Positions 54,564 to 64,000 of a stretch of DNA of 64,000 nucleotides are shown here, one piece after another. The stretch is from Cyanobacteria bacterium FACHB-471 (GTDB lineage: Bacteria; Cyanobacteriota; Cyanobacteriia; Elainellales; Elainellaceae). Numbering within the stretch: the first letter of the stretch is position 1; each line of letters opens with the position of its first letter. The stretch lies in assembly GCA_014695345.1 (NCBI GenBank), contig JACJOC010000058.1, forward strand, positions 248,001 through 312,000, given 5' to 3'. A program made the translations under genes and the position numbers. The notes beneath the pieces were generated by a model. The model was given only the letters and a program-made list of their open reading frames with translations, ran no database searches and had not been told where the DNA came from.

Positions 54564-55895
54564 CTAAACGCGACCGCGCAAGATTTGTGCCATTTCATTG
54601 GGTTTAGGCGACATTTCCAGAGCCGTTTCTTCAGTGATCCGCCCTGCTTCGTATAGCTTGTAGAGCGATTGGTTCATTGTACACATGCCGTCAAAGGTAC
54701 ATCTAGGAATAATTGCTTCAACTTCGTCAATTTCCCCACGCCGAATGTAGTCTTTAATTGCGTCTGTGTTGATCATGATGTCGTGGAAAGCAGCCCGTTT
54801 GCCGTCCGTGGTGCGACATAGACCTTGAGCGATGACAGCAACCAGAGATTCAGCGATCGCCACCCGCATGGGAGCCTGCTGATCTGGCTCGTACAGGCTT
54901 AGAATCCGCTCAATCGTCTTCACAGCACTGTTGGTGTGCAGCGTTCCCATAACCAAGTGTCCGGTTTGGGCTGCTTTAAGTGCCGTGTTCACCGTTTCCT
55001 TGTCTCGCATTTCACCAATCAGAATCACATCTGGGTCTTCCCGCAAAGAAGACTTCAGTGCCCGGTCAAATTCGAGCGTGTGAATTCCGACTTCCCGCTG
55101 TTTGATCAAAGCTTTGCGGCTCTGGTGGACATATTCAATTGGGTCCTCAATCGTGATGATGTTTTTGGGCATCTCCTTATTGATGTAGTCCACCATTGCT
55201 GCCATCGTTGTGGACTTACCAGAACCCGTTGGACCTGTCACTAACACTAAGCCTTTGTGATAGTGACAAATGTCTTTAAATACCAGGGGCAGATTCAACT
55301 GCTCAATGGTCAGGATTTTCAGCGGAATCAAACGCATAACCAGCGCCGGACCCCTGAGCGAATCGAACAAGTTTACCCGTACCCTGGCAAAGTCGTATTG
55401 AGCCGCTCCGTCAAAGTCAAGCGTTTCCTTAAACCGCTTGATTTCCATGTCCGACAGGATTTCTTTAAGCCAACTGAAAAAGGTTGACTCATCCGTAACA
55501 GGGTAATCCGTAAGGTCCATTTCACCCCGGTTGCGGAAGCGAGGAACCTCACCCACACCTGCATGGATATCAGAAAATCCTTTATCAAAGGCTTCTTTGA
55601 CAAGCTGCGCCAAGGTAGGCGAACCAGGCGTGACTTTATTAACCCGCGAACTCTGCACTGGAGGGGGTGCAGCAGGTCGATGTCCTGCTGGCGGTGGCGG
55701 CGGTTTCACAGCCGGTGCAGTAGCCTCGTGGGTCATAGGAGCGGTGTTCACCGAAGTAGCTGTAGGGGTCCCCAAAGTTTGAGAAGGCACCTGCGTAGCT
55801 CCGGCAGATGCATGGGGCGCAGCCTGTCTCGGGGGCGGGGGAGGGGGAACCCGATGAGCAGGAGGAGGGGTGAGCGGACGCTGTGCTTCTGTCAT
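54564..55895 (-). CDS. pilT: Type IV pilus retraction-type ATPase, PilT family
   Basis: A hexameric motor ATPase for pilus retraction, twitching and phototaxis. The core (about 93-440) has Walker A GPTGSGKS (221-228), the Asp box IITIEDPIEYVHQ, Walker B DPDVILIGEMRD and the His box TGHLVMGTLHTNS. Ahead of it lie about 90 Pro/Ala/Thr-rich residues, a disordered extension. The sequence resembles the PilT2 paralogue of Synechocystis more than PilT1, but this is from memory. No other pil genes adjoin. Confidence 0.92.
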   Translation of the reverse strand: MTEAQRPLTPPPAHRVPPPPPPRQAAPHASAGATQVPSQTLGTPTATSVNTAPMTHEATAPAVKPPPPPAGHRPAAPPPVQSSRVNKVTPGSPTLAQLVKEAFDKGFSDIHAGVGEVPRFRNRGEMDLTDYPVTDESTFFSWLKEILSDMEIKRFKETLDFDGAAQYDFARVRVNLFDSLRGPALVMRLIPLKILTIEQLNLPLVFKDICHYHKGLVLVTGPTGSGKSTTMAAMVDYINKEMPKNIITIEDPIEYVHQSRKALIKQREVGIHTLEFDRALKSSLREDPDVILIGEMRDKETVNTALKAAQTGHLVMGTLHTNSAVKTIERILSLYEPDQQAPMRVAIAESLVAVIAQGLCRTTDGKRAAFHDIMINTDAIKDYIRRGEIDEVEAIIPRCTFDGMCTMNQSLYKLYEAGRITEETALEMSPKPNEMAQILRGRV

Positions 55896-56235
55896 AAACT
55901 ACTTCTCAGTGAAAGAGTTTCAGGATGCCTCAGATTTGGTTGAACCAAAGCCGAAACCTACTCTGGGCAATTGAACAAGATGGAGAAATTGAGTGGCTTG
56001 CGAGAAGGGAATGCATAACTTCCCCCCTTTATACCTGGTTTTTTACAAAAACTTCTAGAGTCTCAATTTCAGTTTATATATGATTGCCTATAGATTGCCC
56101 AAAGCTTGAGTGATTCTTGCAGCTTGTTACTGTGATTTCTAGAGCGATTCAATCAAGCCAACTCAATCAAAAAGTGAAGCCAGGGCAAAAATTTCTTCCT
56201 CATTTTTTCTAGCTTTTGTAAACCCTGTTCTACAG
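55896..56235. other. 340-bp gene-free region upstream of pilT
   Basis: AT-rich spacer after the hybrid kinase gene and before pilT, both on the minus strand. It should hold the pilT promoter; no hairpin, repeat or gene is seen. Open frames reading out of pilT on the plus strand are shadows. Confidence 0.5.
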
Positions 56236-59200
56236 CTATACGGGCTGCTGAAGCTGCTGACGATGTAGCTCTAGGGTCGTTTTAACTCTCTGATACTCCG
56301 CTTCAAGACTAGTCAGCTTTTCCTGGATTTCGGCTTCGCTGATGCTTGTTTTGTTGATTTGATCAGGATGTTCCATCGTCCAGCGTTCTAGTCTTTGGCA
56401 GATATCCGCCAGGTGGGTGGCTCCGACGGCAGCACTGGTTGACTTCAAGGTGTGAGCAGCTTGCTGCAAGGCACTAGGGAGATCAGCAGTTCCTGCTTCG
56501 CGCATAGCCCGCAGTAGGCGAGGTGCATCTTCCAGGTAGATGTCAATGATTTCAAACAGGACGTCCCGATTTTGTTCTCGCCCGATCGCCTGCAGCTCTT
56601 GTAAAACTTTGAGGTCAATGGCTGGCGATAGTTCGTTTCTGGAGAGCGGTTGGCATTTTTTTAGCGCTTGGACTAGTTTCTCGATCCGAATTGGTTTGCT
56701 GAGATAGTCATCCATGCCTGCGATGAGGCATTCTTCGCGATCGCCCGTCATTGCTCCTGCTGTCATCGCAATAATGCGCGGACGATTTGCAGGTTGCCAG
56801 TCCTGACAGATCTGGCGAGTTGTGGCGATGCCGTCCATTTCTGGCATCTGCACGTCCATCAATACGACATCATAGGCTTGACGATGTAGCGACTCAAGCA
56901 CTTCCCGTCCATTGCAAACGACATCAGCTCGATACCCGATGCGTTGGAGGAGGTGCAAAACAACTTTTTGGTTGACAACGTTATCTTCTGCTAAGAGGAT
57001 CTTCAGCGGCAACTGTTGAGATAGGGGTAATTCAGTTGGGCTAGTAGCAGGTTGAGATGGCTGCATCTGAATCGGTTGTCTACCCAGAATGCGAACTAAA
57101 ACATCATGAAGTTGAGCTTGCTTAACAGGTTTGTGAAGCAATGCCTTGAAGCTGGCGATGGTTGTTGCATGGGCATCTCGTTCCAGGTTGACCATCGAGG
57201 TTAGCATGACGAGCGGCAAACGCAGGTAACTGGGTTGCCTACGAATCGCGGTGGCTAGGGTTAGCCCGTCCATGTTGGGCATCTGCATGTCGAGAATGGC
57301 GATGTCAAACAAATCGGGCTGTGTTAGCCAACTTAAAGCCTCTGCGCCAGAGGCAGCAGCGCGACTAGACATGCCCCATGCCTGAGCTTGAAGGGTGAGA
57401 ATTTGGCGGTTGGTGGCGTTGTCATCGACGATCAAAAGCCGCTTTCCGACGAGGTAGTCTGCATGAAGGGAGCGATCGCCCGTTTCAAAGTTAGGCGCTA
57501 CCTGAGTCAGGATCGTGAAATAGAAGGTGGAACCTTGACCGACCTGGCTCTCAACCCACATTCTGCCGCCCATCATCTCACTCAAATTTTTGCTAATGGC
57601 AAGTCCTAGTCCGGTCCCTCCATAGCGACGATTAGTAGACGAGTCTACCTGGCTAAACGACTTAAACAACCGATCCATGCGGTCTGCCGGAATTCCAATG
57701 CCCGTATCTTTGACTGCAAATTGAATCTTGTAAACCGGGCAAAACTCGTTATCTAGTTTTTTGTCTGCCGATTTTTGAATTGACTCGACGGAGACGATTA
57801 CCTCACCTGAACTCGTAAATTTGACGGCGTTGCTGATCAGGTTGACTAGAATTTGGCGCAGTCGGGTGACATCTCCCACAATGAATTGAGGGGTTTGAGG
57901 CTCGATCAGGTAGCCCAATTCCAGACCTTTTTCGGCAGCTTTAGGTGCCAGTAAGTCAAGGGATTCTTCGATGCATTCACGCAAGCTGAAGGGTTGGCGT
58001 TCTAAATCGAATTTGCCAGATTCGATTTTAGAAAAATCCAAAATGTCGTTGATGATAGTGAGCAAAGCATCGCCGCTGGTGCGAATGGTTTCAACGAAGT
58101 CTTGCTGCTGCGGGTCAAGCGGAGTGTCTAACAGCAACCCAGTCATGCCAATGACTGCATTCATAGGGGTGCGAATTTCGTGGCTCATGTTTGCCAAAAA
58201 TTCGCTTTTTGCCCGATTCGCAGCTTCGGCTTCTCGTTTTGCTCGTTCTAGAGCAAAGTTTTTAAGCGCTAGTTCTTGGCGCTGAAGCTTTTCCTGCTCT
58301 AATAGGTGAGCCTGCGTGAGTGCGATCCCAACTTGGGCAGCGACAGCTTCTAGTAGCTCGATTTCATCATCTGTCCATTCGCGGAAGTGATCGCACTGAT
58401 GTAGCTCGATGATTCCGTTTGGCTCGTTGTTATACGAGGTGCGGACTGCTAGCAGCGACTTTAAGTGAGCTTGATGATAGATTGCGAGTGCAGGAGATAG
58501 AAGTGGTTCTGCGTAGACATTAGGGAAGGCGATCGCCTGATCACGAGCTAGCAAACCCTGCATGTAGGGATTGGCAACAGCAGGAATTTCCAACTTTAGA
58601 ACTGACTGATATTCAGCTTCTAAATATTCAGCTACGCAAGGAGCTTTGGGCACTGGTGCAGCAATGTAAGTGCGGATTACGCAGTGGTTTACTTCAAATG
58701 CTTGACCAATTTGTGTTGCTGTAGTTTGAAAAATCTGCTGAATGTCCAAACTTTGGCGAATTTCCTCGGTGATTTTCTTCAGTAGCAAGGCCCGATGGAT
58801 TTGGTGCTGGAGACTATCTTCTGCCTGCTGTCGCTGTTTCAGGGCTTTTTCTACAGTTTTCAGGTTATGGCGCAGTTCCAACTGAGTGACAACTTGACGT
58901 GCTAAAACTCGCAGAGTTTCTTGTTGCTCAAGGCTTAAGTTTCGCGGCACAAAGTCAATGACACAAAGTGAGCCTAATGTGAAACCATCGGGCGTGACTA
59001 ACGGCGCACCCGCATAAAACCGAATATGTGGATCTGCAGTCACTAGAGGATTGTTAGCAAATCGTGGATCTGCCAGAGCATTAGGTACAATCAGCAAGGC
59101 TTCGGGCTGAAGCACCGTATGAGCACAAAAGGCAACATTTCGTGGGGTTTCTGATGCGTCCAGCCCAACTTTTGACTTAAACCACTGTCGCTTAGCATCG

Positions 59201-59355
59201 ACTAAACTAACCAACGCGACGGGAGTTTGGCAGATCTGGGCGGCCAGCCGAGTCAAGTCGTCAAAAGCAGCCTCAGGAGGAGTATCAAGAACTTCACATC
59301 GGTTAAGTGCTTGCAACCTTAAAGCTTCATTTTCTGGCAATGGAGCGACTTGCAT
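56236..59355 (-). CDS. Hybrid sensor histidine kinase (GAF-GAF-HisKA-HATPase-REC-REC-Hpt)
   Basis: A 1039-aa soluble phosphorelay protein. GAF1 is about 20-160 ([20 protein letters not shown], later [13 protein letters not shown]). GAF2 is about 200-350. A coiled coil runs to the HisKA box with phosphoacceptor H392 ([19 protein letters not shown]). The ATPase has [22 protein letters not shown] and [10 protein letters not shown]. Two receivers follow ([11 protein letters not shown] with [21 protein letters not shown] with [10 protein letters not shown]). The Hpt domain has its His in [14 protein letters not shown]. No Cys typical of bilin-binding GAFs is evident. There is no partner gene adjacent. 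Confidence 0.95.
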   Translation of the reverse strand: MQVAPLPENEALRLQALNRCEVLDTPPEAAFDDLTRLAAQICQTPVALVSLVDAKRQWFKSKVGLDASETPRNVAFCAHTVLQPEALLIVPNALADPRFANNPLVTADPHIRFYAGAPLVTPDGFTLGSLCVIDFVPRNLSLEQQETLRVLARQVVTQLELRHNLKTVEKALKQRQQAEDSLQHQIHRALLLKKITEEIRQSLDIQQIFQTTATQIGQAFEVNHCVIRTYIAAPVPKAPCVAEYLEAEYQSVLKLEIPAVANPYMQGLLARDQAIAFPNVYAEPLLSPALAIYHQAHLKSLLAVRTSYNNEPNGIIELHQCDHFREWTDDEIELLEAVAAQVGIALTQAHLLEQEKLQRQELALKNFALERAKREAEAANRAKSEFLANMSHEIRTPMNAVIGMTGLLLDTPLDPQQQDFVETIRTSGDALLTIINDILDFSKIESGKFDLERQPFSLRECIEESLDLLAPKAAEKGLELGYLIEPQTPQFIVGDVTRLRQILVNLISNAVKFTSSGEVIVSVESIQKSADKKLDNEFCPVYKIQFAVKDTGIGIPADRMDRLFKSFSQVDSSTNRRYGGTGLGLAISKNLSEMMGGRMWVESQVGQGSTFYFTILTQVAPNFETGDRSLHADYLVGKRLLIVDDNATNRQILTLQAQAWGMSSRAAASGAEALSWLTQPDLFDIAILDMQMPNMDGLTLATAIRRQPSYLRLPLVMLTSMVNLERDAHATTIASFKALLHKPVKQAQLHDVLVRILGRQPIQMQPSQPATSPTELPLSQQLPLKILLAEDNVVNQKVVLHLLQRIGYRADVVCNGREVLESLHRQAYDVVLMDVQMPEMDGIATTRQICQDWQPANRPRIIAMTAGAMTGDREECLIAGMDDYLSKPIRIEKLVQALKKCQPLSRNELSPAIDLKVLQELQAIGREQNRDVLFEIIDIYLEDAPRLLRAMREAGTADLPSALQQAAHTLKSTSAAVGATHLADICQRLERWTMEHPDQINKTSISEAEIQEKLTSLEAEYQRVKTTLELHRQQLQQPV

Positions 59356-59671
59356 AAGCGATCGCGAGATTCAGATTAAGATTCAGTCATTAATTATCAG
59401 CATTCCCGGCTCAATTATGTCTTGCTCACTTGGATAAATATCAAGAATGCCGCTCTCATTATATAAACGATACATATATCAAGACTTTTGCCTTACAGTC
59501 CTACAATGCTGTGGTGTACGGGATATTTTCTGCTCTTTGGAGATGGGTATGTCAACTACCAAAGATAAGAAATACTGTTAGCCCCGAAAAGTAGTGCTAA
59601 TCACAACCCTAGATTGGATTAGAGTGAGATAAGCAATAAGCACCGTTAAAAACTTAAAAGGTATAATCCGT
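59356..59671. promoter_or_regulatory. Divergent promoter region of the hybrid kinase and dxs
   Basis: A 316-bp spacer. A perfect TATAAT (59662-59667) lies only 4 nt before the dxs ATG; if used it would give an almost leaderless mRNA. No consensus -35 is paired with it. No gene is present. Confidence 0.4.
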
Positions 59672-61579
59672 ATGCATCTGAGTGAATTGACTCATCCCAA
59701 CCAGTTGCATGGTCTGTCGATTCATCAACTTAAGCAAATTGCCCGCCAGATTCGAGAAAAGCACTTGCAAACAGTGGCTACCAGTGGCGGTCATCTTGGT
59801 CCTGGCTTGGGTGTGGTGGAGTTGACTCTGGCTTTGTATCAAACTCTAGATCTTGACCGAGACAAGGTAACCTGGGATGTTGGGCATCAAGCTTATCCTC
59901 ACAAGCTGATTACCGGACGCTATGACCGTTTTCACACGCTGCGGCAAAAGGACGGCATTGCAGGCTATTTAAAGCGCTGCGAAAGTAAATTTGACCATTT
60001 TGGTGCAGGTCACGCCTCTACCAGTATTTCTGCGGCATTAGGAATGGCGCTAGCACGGGACGCAAAAGGGGAAGACTTCAAGGTCGCAGCGGTGATTGGA
60101 GATGGTGCTTTGACAGGGGGAATGGCCCTGGAAGCGATTAACCATGCTGGACATTTGCCCAACACCAATTTGCTGGTCGTGCTGAATGACAATGAGATGT
60201 CAATTTCGCCTAATGTGGGCGCGATTCCTCGCTATCTCAACAAAATGCGACTTAGCCCTCCGGTGCAGTTTTTGGCTGATAACTTGGAGGAGCAGTTTAA
60301 GCATCTGCCCTTCGTGGGTGACTCTCTTTCCCCAGAGCTAAACCGAATCAAGGAAGGGATGAAGCGGCTAGCTGTTCCTAAAGTCGGTGCAGTGTTTGAG
60401 GAACTGGGCTTTACCTACATGGGTCCGGTTGATGGTCATAATTTGCAAGAGTTGATTTCAACCTTCCAGCAGGCTCACCAACATCCGGGACCCGTGCTGG
60501 TGCATGTAGCCACGGTAAAAGGGAAAGGGTATGCGATCGCCGAGCAAGATCAGGTAGGCTACCATGCTCAGTCGCCATTCAACCTGGCAACCGGAAAGGC
60601 TCTTCCTGCTAGTAAACCCAAGCCTCCCAGCTACGCCAAGGTGTTTTCCCATACGCTGGTTAAACTTGCTGAGAATAACCCAAAAATCATTGGCATCACG
60701 GCAGCAATGGCAACGGGGACTGGGCTAGATAAGCTGCAAGCAAAATTGCCCAAGCAATATATTGACGTGGGAATTGCCGAACAACATGCAGTGACGCTAG
60801 CAGCAGGACTTGCTTGTGAAGGAATGCGTCCTGTTGCGGCGATCTACTCAACCTTTTTGCAGCGTGGCTACGACCAGATTGTTCATGATGTCTGTATTCA
60901 AAAGCTGCCTGTGTTCTTTTGCTTAGACCGGGCAGGCATTGTGGGTGCAGACGGCCCAACCCATCAAGGGCTATATGACATTGCCTATCTGCGCTGCATT
61001 CCTAACATGGTACTGATGGCTCCCAAGGATGAGGCTGAGCTTCAGCGAATGGTGGTGACAGGCGTTAACTATACAGAGGGGGCGATCGCCATGCGCTATC
61101 CTCGGGGCAATGGTCACGGTGTTCCCCTAATGGAAGAAGGCTGGGAACCGTTACCCATTGGCAAAGGAGAAATTTTGCGCCAGGGCGATGACGTTTTGCT
61201 AATCGGCTACGGCACGATGGTTTACCCAGCTATGCAGACTGCTGAAATCTTGAGCGAACACGGGATTGAAGCAACAGTAATCAACGCCCGCTTTGTGAAA
61301 CCGCTTGATACTGAACTGATCGTTCCGTTAGCGAAGCAGATTGGGCGCGTTGTCACCCTTGAGGAGGGATGTTTGATGGGCGGCTTCGGCTCTGCCGTTG
61401 CAGAAGCCTTGCTCGATCAGGATGTAACAGTGCCAATTAAACGCATTGGTGTGCCAGATACGCTGGTCGATCATGCTAAGCCGGAAGAATCCCTAGCGGC
61501 TTTAGGATTAACTCCACCTCAAATCGCTGAGAGCATCTTAAAAACCTTCAGCCCTCAACCCTCAGCTGTGAGTGTCTAA
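59672..61579 (+). CDS. dxs: 1-deoxy-D-xylulose-5-phosphate synthase
   Basis: The first enzyme of the MEP isoprenoid pathway: condenses pyruvate and glyceraldehyde-3-phosphate with thiamine diphosphate. It has 635 aa. [20 protein letters not shown] is the conserved start. ThDP and Mg motifs are [15 protein letters not shown] and [20 protein letters not shown], then [13 protein letters not shown]. The second half has [20 protein letters not shown] with the catalytic Glu and [20 protein letters not shown]. It supplies carotenoids, phytol and quinones. A terminator follows. Confidence 0.97.
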   Translation: MHLSELTHPNQLHGLSIHQLKQIARQIREKHLQTVATSGGHLGPGLGVVELTLALYQTLDLDRDKVTWDVGHQAYPHKLITGRYDRFHTLRQKDGIAGYLKRCESKFDHFGAGHASTSISAALGMALARDAKGEDFKVAAVIGDGALTGGMALEAINHAGHLPNTNLLVVLNDNEMSISPNVGAIPRYLNKMRLSPPVQFLADNLEEQFKHLPFVGDSLSPELNRIKEGMKRLAVPKVGAVFEELGFTYMGPVDGHNLQELISTFQQAHQHPGPVLVHVATVKGKGYAIAEQDQVGYHAQSPFNLATGKALPASKPKPPSYAKVFSHTLVKLAENNPKIIGITAAMATGTGLDKLQAKLPKQYIDVGIAEQHAVTLAAGLACEGMRPVAAIYSTFLQRGYDQIVHDVCIQKLPVFFCLDRAGIVGADGPTHQGLYDIAYLRCIPNMVLMAPKDEAELQRMVVTGVNYTEGAIAMRYPRGNGHGVPLMEEGWEPLPIGKGEILRQGDDVLLIGYGTMVYPAMQTAEILSEHGIEATVINARFVKPLDTELIVPLAKQIGRVVTLEEGCLMGGFGSAVAEALLDQDVTVPIKRIGVPDTLVDHAKPEESLAALGLTPPQIAESILKTFSPQPSAVSV

Positions 61580-61599
61580 TCGGAGTTATTGATGTTCAT

Positions 61600-61634
61600 A
61601 GAACGTGCCTTGCGTGCAATGTGAGGCACGTTCT
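61600..61634 (+). terminator. Terminator after dxs
   Basis: An 11-bp perfect stem (AGAACGTGCCT) with a 13-nt loop, followed by TTGTATT, 20 bp past the dxs stop. Confidence 0.7.
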
Positions 61635-61734
61635 TGTATTGCCGCGTCGTGTTTCTTGAGGAACTGACCTGGGTACTTTGGGAGTGGGAGATAGGGAATC
61701 CCAAACCTGTTCTGTCGTGAAGTTCTGTAAGTAG

Positions 61735-62712
61735 ATGCAGCAACCCTCTTTTCAAGGAGATATGAATTTTGTAGATTCTGCGGTCGGCGAACAGGATAAA
61801 CCGTTGATTCTCTTGGTCGATGACGATGCGGTGATTCGACTGCGGCTGCGTCGTTTTTTAGAACAGGAAGGATATAAGGTTGCTGAGGCGCAAAACGGCA
61901 TAGAGGGTTTGACCGCATATACCTGTCTACATCCCGATATTGTTTTGTTAGACGCGCTGATGCCAGAAATGGATGGCTTTGGCTGCTGTATGCATCTGCA
62001 ACGCCTGCCAGGTGGTGCCCGCACCCCTGTGCTGATGATTACGGGGCTGGAAGATCGAGAATCGGTTGATCAAGCCTTTGCAGCGGGTGCGGCAGATTTT
62101 GTAACGAAGCCAATTCACTGGGCGGTCTTACGTCAGCGAGTACGGCGGTTAATTCATCAGACTCAACTTCAGCGTAAGTTAGAGGCGGCGAACCAGGCAT
62201 TGCAGCGGTTAATTTCGATCGACAACTTGACGCAGGTAGCCAACCGTCGTCGATTTGACGAGTATTTGGGTCAGGAATGGAAATGCATGGTGAAAGAGCG
62301 ATCGCCCCTCTCCCTGATTCTTTGTGATGTTGATTTTTTCAAAGCTTACAACGATACCTATGGGCACCAGGCAGGCGATCGCTGTCTTCAGCAAATCGCT
62401 AAAGTGCTTGAAAATACCCCCAAGCGCGCGACTGATTTGGTTGCTCGTTATGGAGGCGAAGAGTTTGCGGTGATCTTACCCAGTACTCCGATTGAGGGAG
62501 CAGTGCAACTAGCTGAGCTAATACGGGCGGAGGTCAAGGCTCTGTCTATTCCCCATTCCTACTCGCCCAGTCAGATTGTGACGTTGAGCATGGGAGTTGC
62601 CTTTGCGAGTAGCTGTAGTGATACAAACTACGAAGCCTTGATTGCGGATGCGGATGCAGCCCTCTATAAAGCCAAGGCTTTAGGACGCGATCGCGTTGTT
62701 GCTGACGAGTAA
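61735..62712 (+). CDS. Response regulator with GGDEF output (diguanylate cyclase)
   Basis: A 325-aa protein. The receiver (about 22-140) has the acidic LVDDDAV, phosphoacceptor D73 (IVLLDALMPEMDG) and Lys in FVTKPIHW. A short coiled linker leads to the GGDEF domain (about 160-322) with metal-binding LCDVDFFKAYNDTYGHQAGD, the active-site loop GGEEF (240-244) and an intact inhibitory I-site RATD (231-234). It should make cyclic-di-GMP under phosphorylation control and feedback. The start at 61735 is open; ATG 61762 (MNFVDS) is an alternative. It is convergent with a histidine kinase gene. Confidence 0.94.
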   Translation: MQQPSFQGDMNFVDSAVGEQDKPLILLVDDDAVIRLRLRRFLEQEGYKVAEAQNGIEGLTAYTCLHPDIVLLDALMPEMDGFGCCMHLQRLPGGARTPVLMITGLEDRESVDQAFAAGAADFVTKPIHWAVLRQRVRRLIHQTQLQRKLEAANQALQRLISIDNLTQVANRRRFDEYLGQEWKCMVKERSPLSLILCDVDFFKAYNDTYGHQAGDRCLQQIAKVLENTPKRATDLVARYGGEEFAVILPSTPIEGAVQLAELIRAEVKALSIPHSYSPSQIVTLSMGVAFASSCSDTNYEALIADADAALYKAKALGRDRVVADE

Positions 62713-62719
62713 ATTTGCT

Positions 62720-64000
62720 TTAACCCTCTTGCAGGTTGGACTGAGCGGCTGAGGAAATGGCTAGTGGCAGTGTCAGCCAAAAAGTAGAGCCAACATTGGG
62801 AGCGCTGTGAACCCCAATTTGACCGCCGTGAGCGGTAATAATCTGGCGGCTGAGATAAAGTCCCAAACCAATGCCGGTGGAATGACGTGATTTTGGACCC
62901 CGAACATAGCGCTCGAAGAGGCGATCGCTGACTTCCTGACTCATGCCAACGCCATTGTCTTGAAAGTTAAACCGAATCATTTCCTCTTCAACGGTGGCGC
63001 TGACGGTCAGGTCTACCCCTGGAGGATTGTGGTTAAGCGCATTGGTAATCAAGTTCTCGAACACTCGTCGTAGCTGCAGAGGGTCAGCCGTGACGAGCGG
63101 CAAGTCTGGCGGCACCAAGTTTTTTAGTGTGGCTTGATTTTTTAGCACCAGTGGTTCCAGTTCTTCTAGAATGACCTGCGTCAGGAGCCCCAGTTGCAGC
63201 AGTTCGCAGTGTAGAACAACACCTTGGGTTTCACCCGCATGGGCTTGCAGCAAAGAATTGATCAGTTGAAGCTGGTGTTCGCTGCTTTGCAGCATTCGGG
63301 TCACAATTGAGCGAGTGATGGGAATGATCTCTCCAGACTGATTCAGCAAATTCTTCAGTACCAGCGACACGCCCATAATTGGTGTACGCAGGTCATGAGA
63401 GAAGGCATTGAGAAATTCGTCTTTAAGCTGATTGAGTTGTTGCAATTCCTGCATCTTTTGCTGAAGCTGGGCAGTGCGTTCCTCAACCTGCTGTTCCAAT
63501 CCAGCGTTGAGGGACTGCACCTGCTGATAAAGCTGGGACTGCTGGATGGCGATTGTCACCTGGGTAGCTAGGCGGTCCATCAGGTCAGCTTCAAAGGGTT
63601 GCCATTCGCGAGGATTGGAGCATTGATTGACCACGAGTGAACCAAAAAATCGACCGTCTGGCATGATAGGGACGGCAATTCCAGCCCTGATCTGATATTG
63701 CTTGTAGTATTCCTTCAGGTATGGAGGAGATGTAGCTTGTTCCGTGTCATTGAGGATGTAGATGCGATCGCGCTCAAAAATGTCTCGGACTTCCTCGTAA
63801 ATGGAGCTGTCTGTCACCGAGCCTAAAGTAGGCAGAACGTTTTCAGCGACCGATTCAGCAACGACGATGCTGATCCCAGCTTCGTTGTAATGGCTGATTG
63901 AAACTCGGTCAGCTTTCAGCAGATGTCGTACTTCTACGGCTGCTGTGTTGAGAATTTCGTTTAGGTCGAGGGATTGGCGAATGCGAAGTGCGATTTCTCC
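62720..64000 (-). CDS. GAF-domain sensor histidine kinase (5' end outside window)
   Basis: The reading frame stays open to the right edge, so at least 427 residues are present and the N-terminus is missing. The visible part holds a GAF domain (EIALRIRQSLDLNEILNTAA at the edge; later FGSLVVNQCSNPREWQPFEA), a coiled coil, HisKA with the acceptor His in NAFSHDLRTPIMGVS, and a HATPase with ENLITNALNHNPPG, DNGVGMS and STGIGLGLYLSRQI. Internal ATG 63817 is not the start, because GAF sequence precedes it. It ends 7 bp from the convergent REC-GGDEF gene, a candidate partner by position only. Confidence 0.93.
   Translation of the reverse strand, partial: GEIALRIRQSLDLNEILNTAAVEVRHLLKADRVSISHYNEAGISIVVAESVAENVLPTLGSVTDSSIYEEVRDIFERDRIYILNDTEQATSPPYLKEYYKQYQIRAGIAVPIMPDGRFFGSLVVNQCSNPREWQPFEADLMDRLATQVTIAIQQSQLYQQVQSLNAGLEQQVEERTAQLQQKMQELQQLNQLKDEFLNAFSHDLRTPIMGVSLVLKNLLNQSGEIIPITRSIVTRMLQSSEHQLQLINSLLQAHAGETQGVVLHCELLQLGLLTQVILEELEPLVLKNQATLKNLVPPDLPLVTADPLQLRRVFENLITNALNHNPPGVDLTVSATVEEEMIRFNFQDNGVGMSQEVSDRLFERYVRGPKSRHSTGIGLGLYLSRQIITAHGGQIGVHSAPNVGSTFWLTLPLAISSAAQSNLQEG

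Overview
The window is chromosomal DNA of an oxygenic cyanobacterium. The evidence is psbX, ycf66, chlM, ho1, ccmK3/ccmK4, the ndhF3-ndhD3-cupA-cupS CO2-uptake cluster, a cyAbrB regulator, a one-helix HLIP, and frequent HIP1 octamers (GCGATCGC) in genes and spacers. Gene content, moderate GC and many small dispersed repeats fit a Leptolyngbya-like filamentous strain, but that placement is inference.

Layout. 1-5.7 kb (minus strand): a trehalose synthase-maltokinase fusion cut by the left edge, a CdaR/PucR-type regulator, a VTT membrane protein and arsM. 6.3-12.8 kb: an adenylate cyclase-Ser/Thr kinase fusion, chlM, a small membrane/winged-helix-like protein, ho1, accC and a YggT protein. 12.9-19.9 kb: psbX and ycf66, two tandem TolB-like half-propellers, an HtrA-type protease with PPC domains instead of PDZ, an HLIP, sdhB and a cyAbrB regulator. 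20.1-24.4 kb: a CPBP protease, cobL, a NarL-type response regulator 6 bp upstream of cobL, a 42-bp tandem repeat, and ccmK4/ccmK3. 24.5-35.9 kb: carB, a PGM1-related ATP-grasp ligase, dacB, BON and DUF937 proteins, a type IB topoisomerase and a ferrochelatase-like protein with a poly-His tail. 36-42.6 kb: cupS, cupA, ndhD3, ndhF3 (inducible NDH-1MS CO2 uptake) and a 1-Cys peroxiredoxin. 42.9-44.8 kb: ureEFG. 44.9-50.8 kb: the rimP-nusA-ylxR-infB operon. 51-56 kb: an uncharacterised membrane protein, an alpha/beta hydrolase, a KaiB-domain fusion and pilT. 56.2-64 kb: a large hybrid histidine kinase, dxs, a REC-GGDEF protein and a second histidine kinase cut by the right edge.

Working groups. 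CcmK3/K4 (carboxysome shell) and NDH-1MS/CupA/CupS both serve CO2 concentration. ChlM, HO1, the ferrochelatase-like protein and CobL act in tetrapyrrole metabolism. UreE, UreF and UreG deliver nickel to urease, whose structural genes are not here. Signalling genes are dense, including an apparently intact cyclase-kinase chimera, a REC-GGDEF protein with an intact I-site, and two histidine kinases.

There is no transposase, prophage, CRISPR array, rRNA or recognisable tRNA. The most unusual DNA is a family of 72-bp inverted-repeat elements (five copies). Two of them sit inside ~144-bp MITE-like elements, one of which supplies the 3' ends of two convergent genes. The most interesting protein leads are the KaiB-like fusion next to pilT, the cyclase-kinase fusion, the His-tailed chelatase-like protein and the sensor-like membrane protein at 51 kb.
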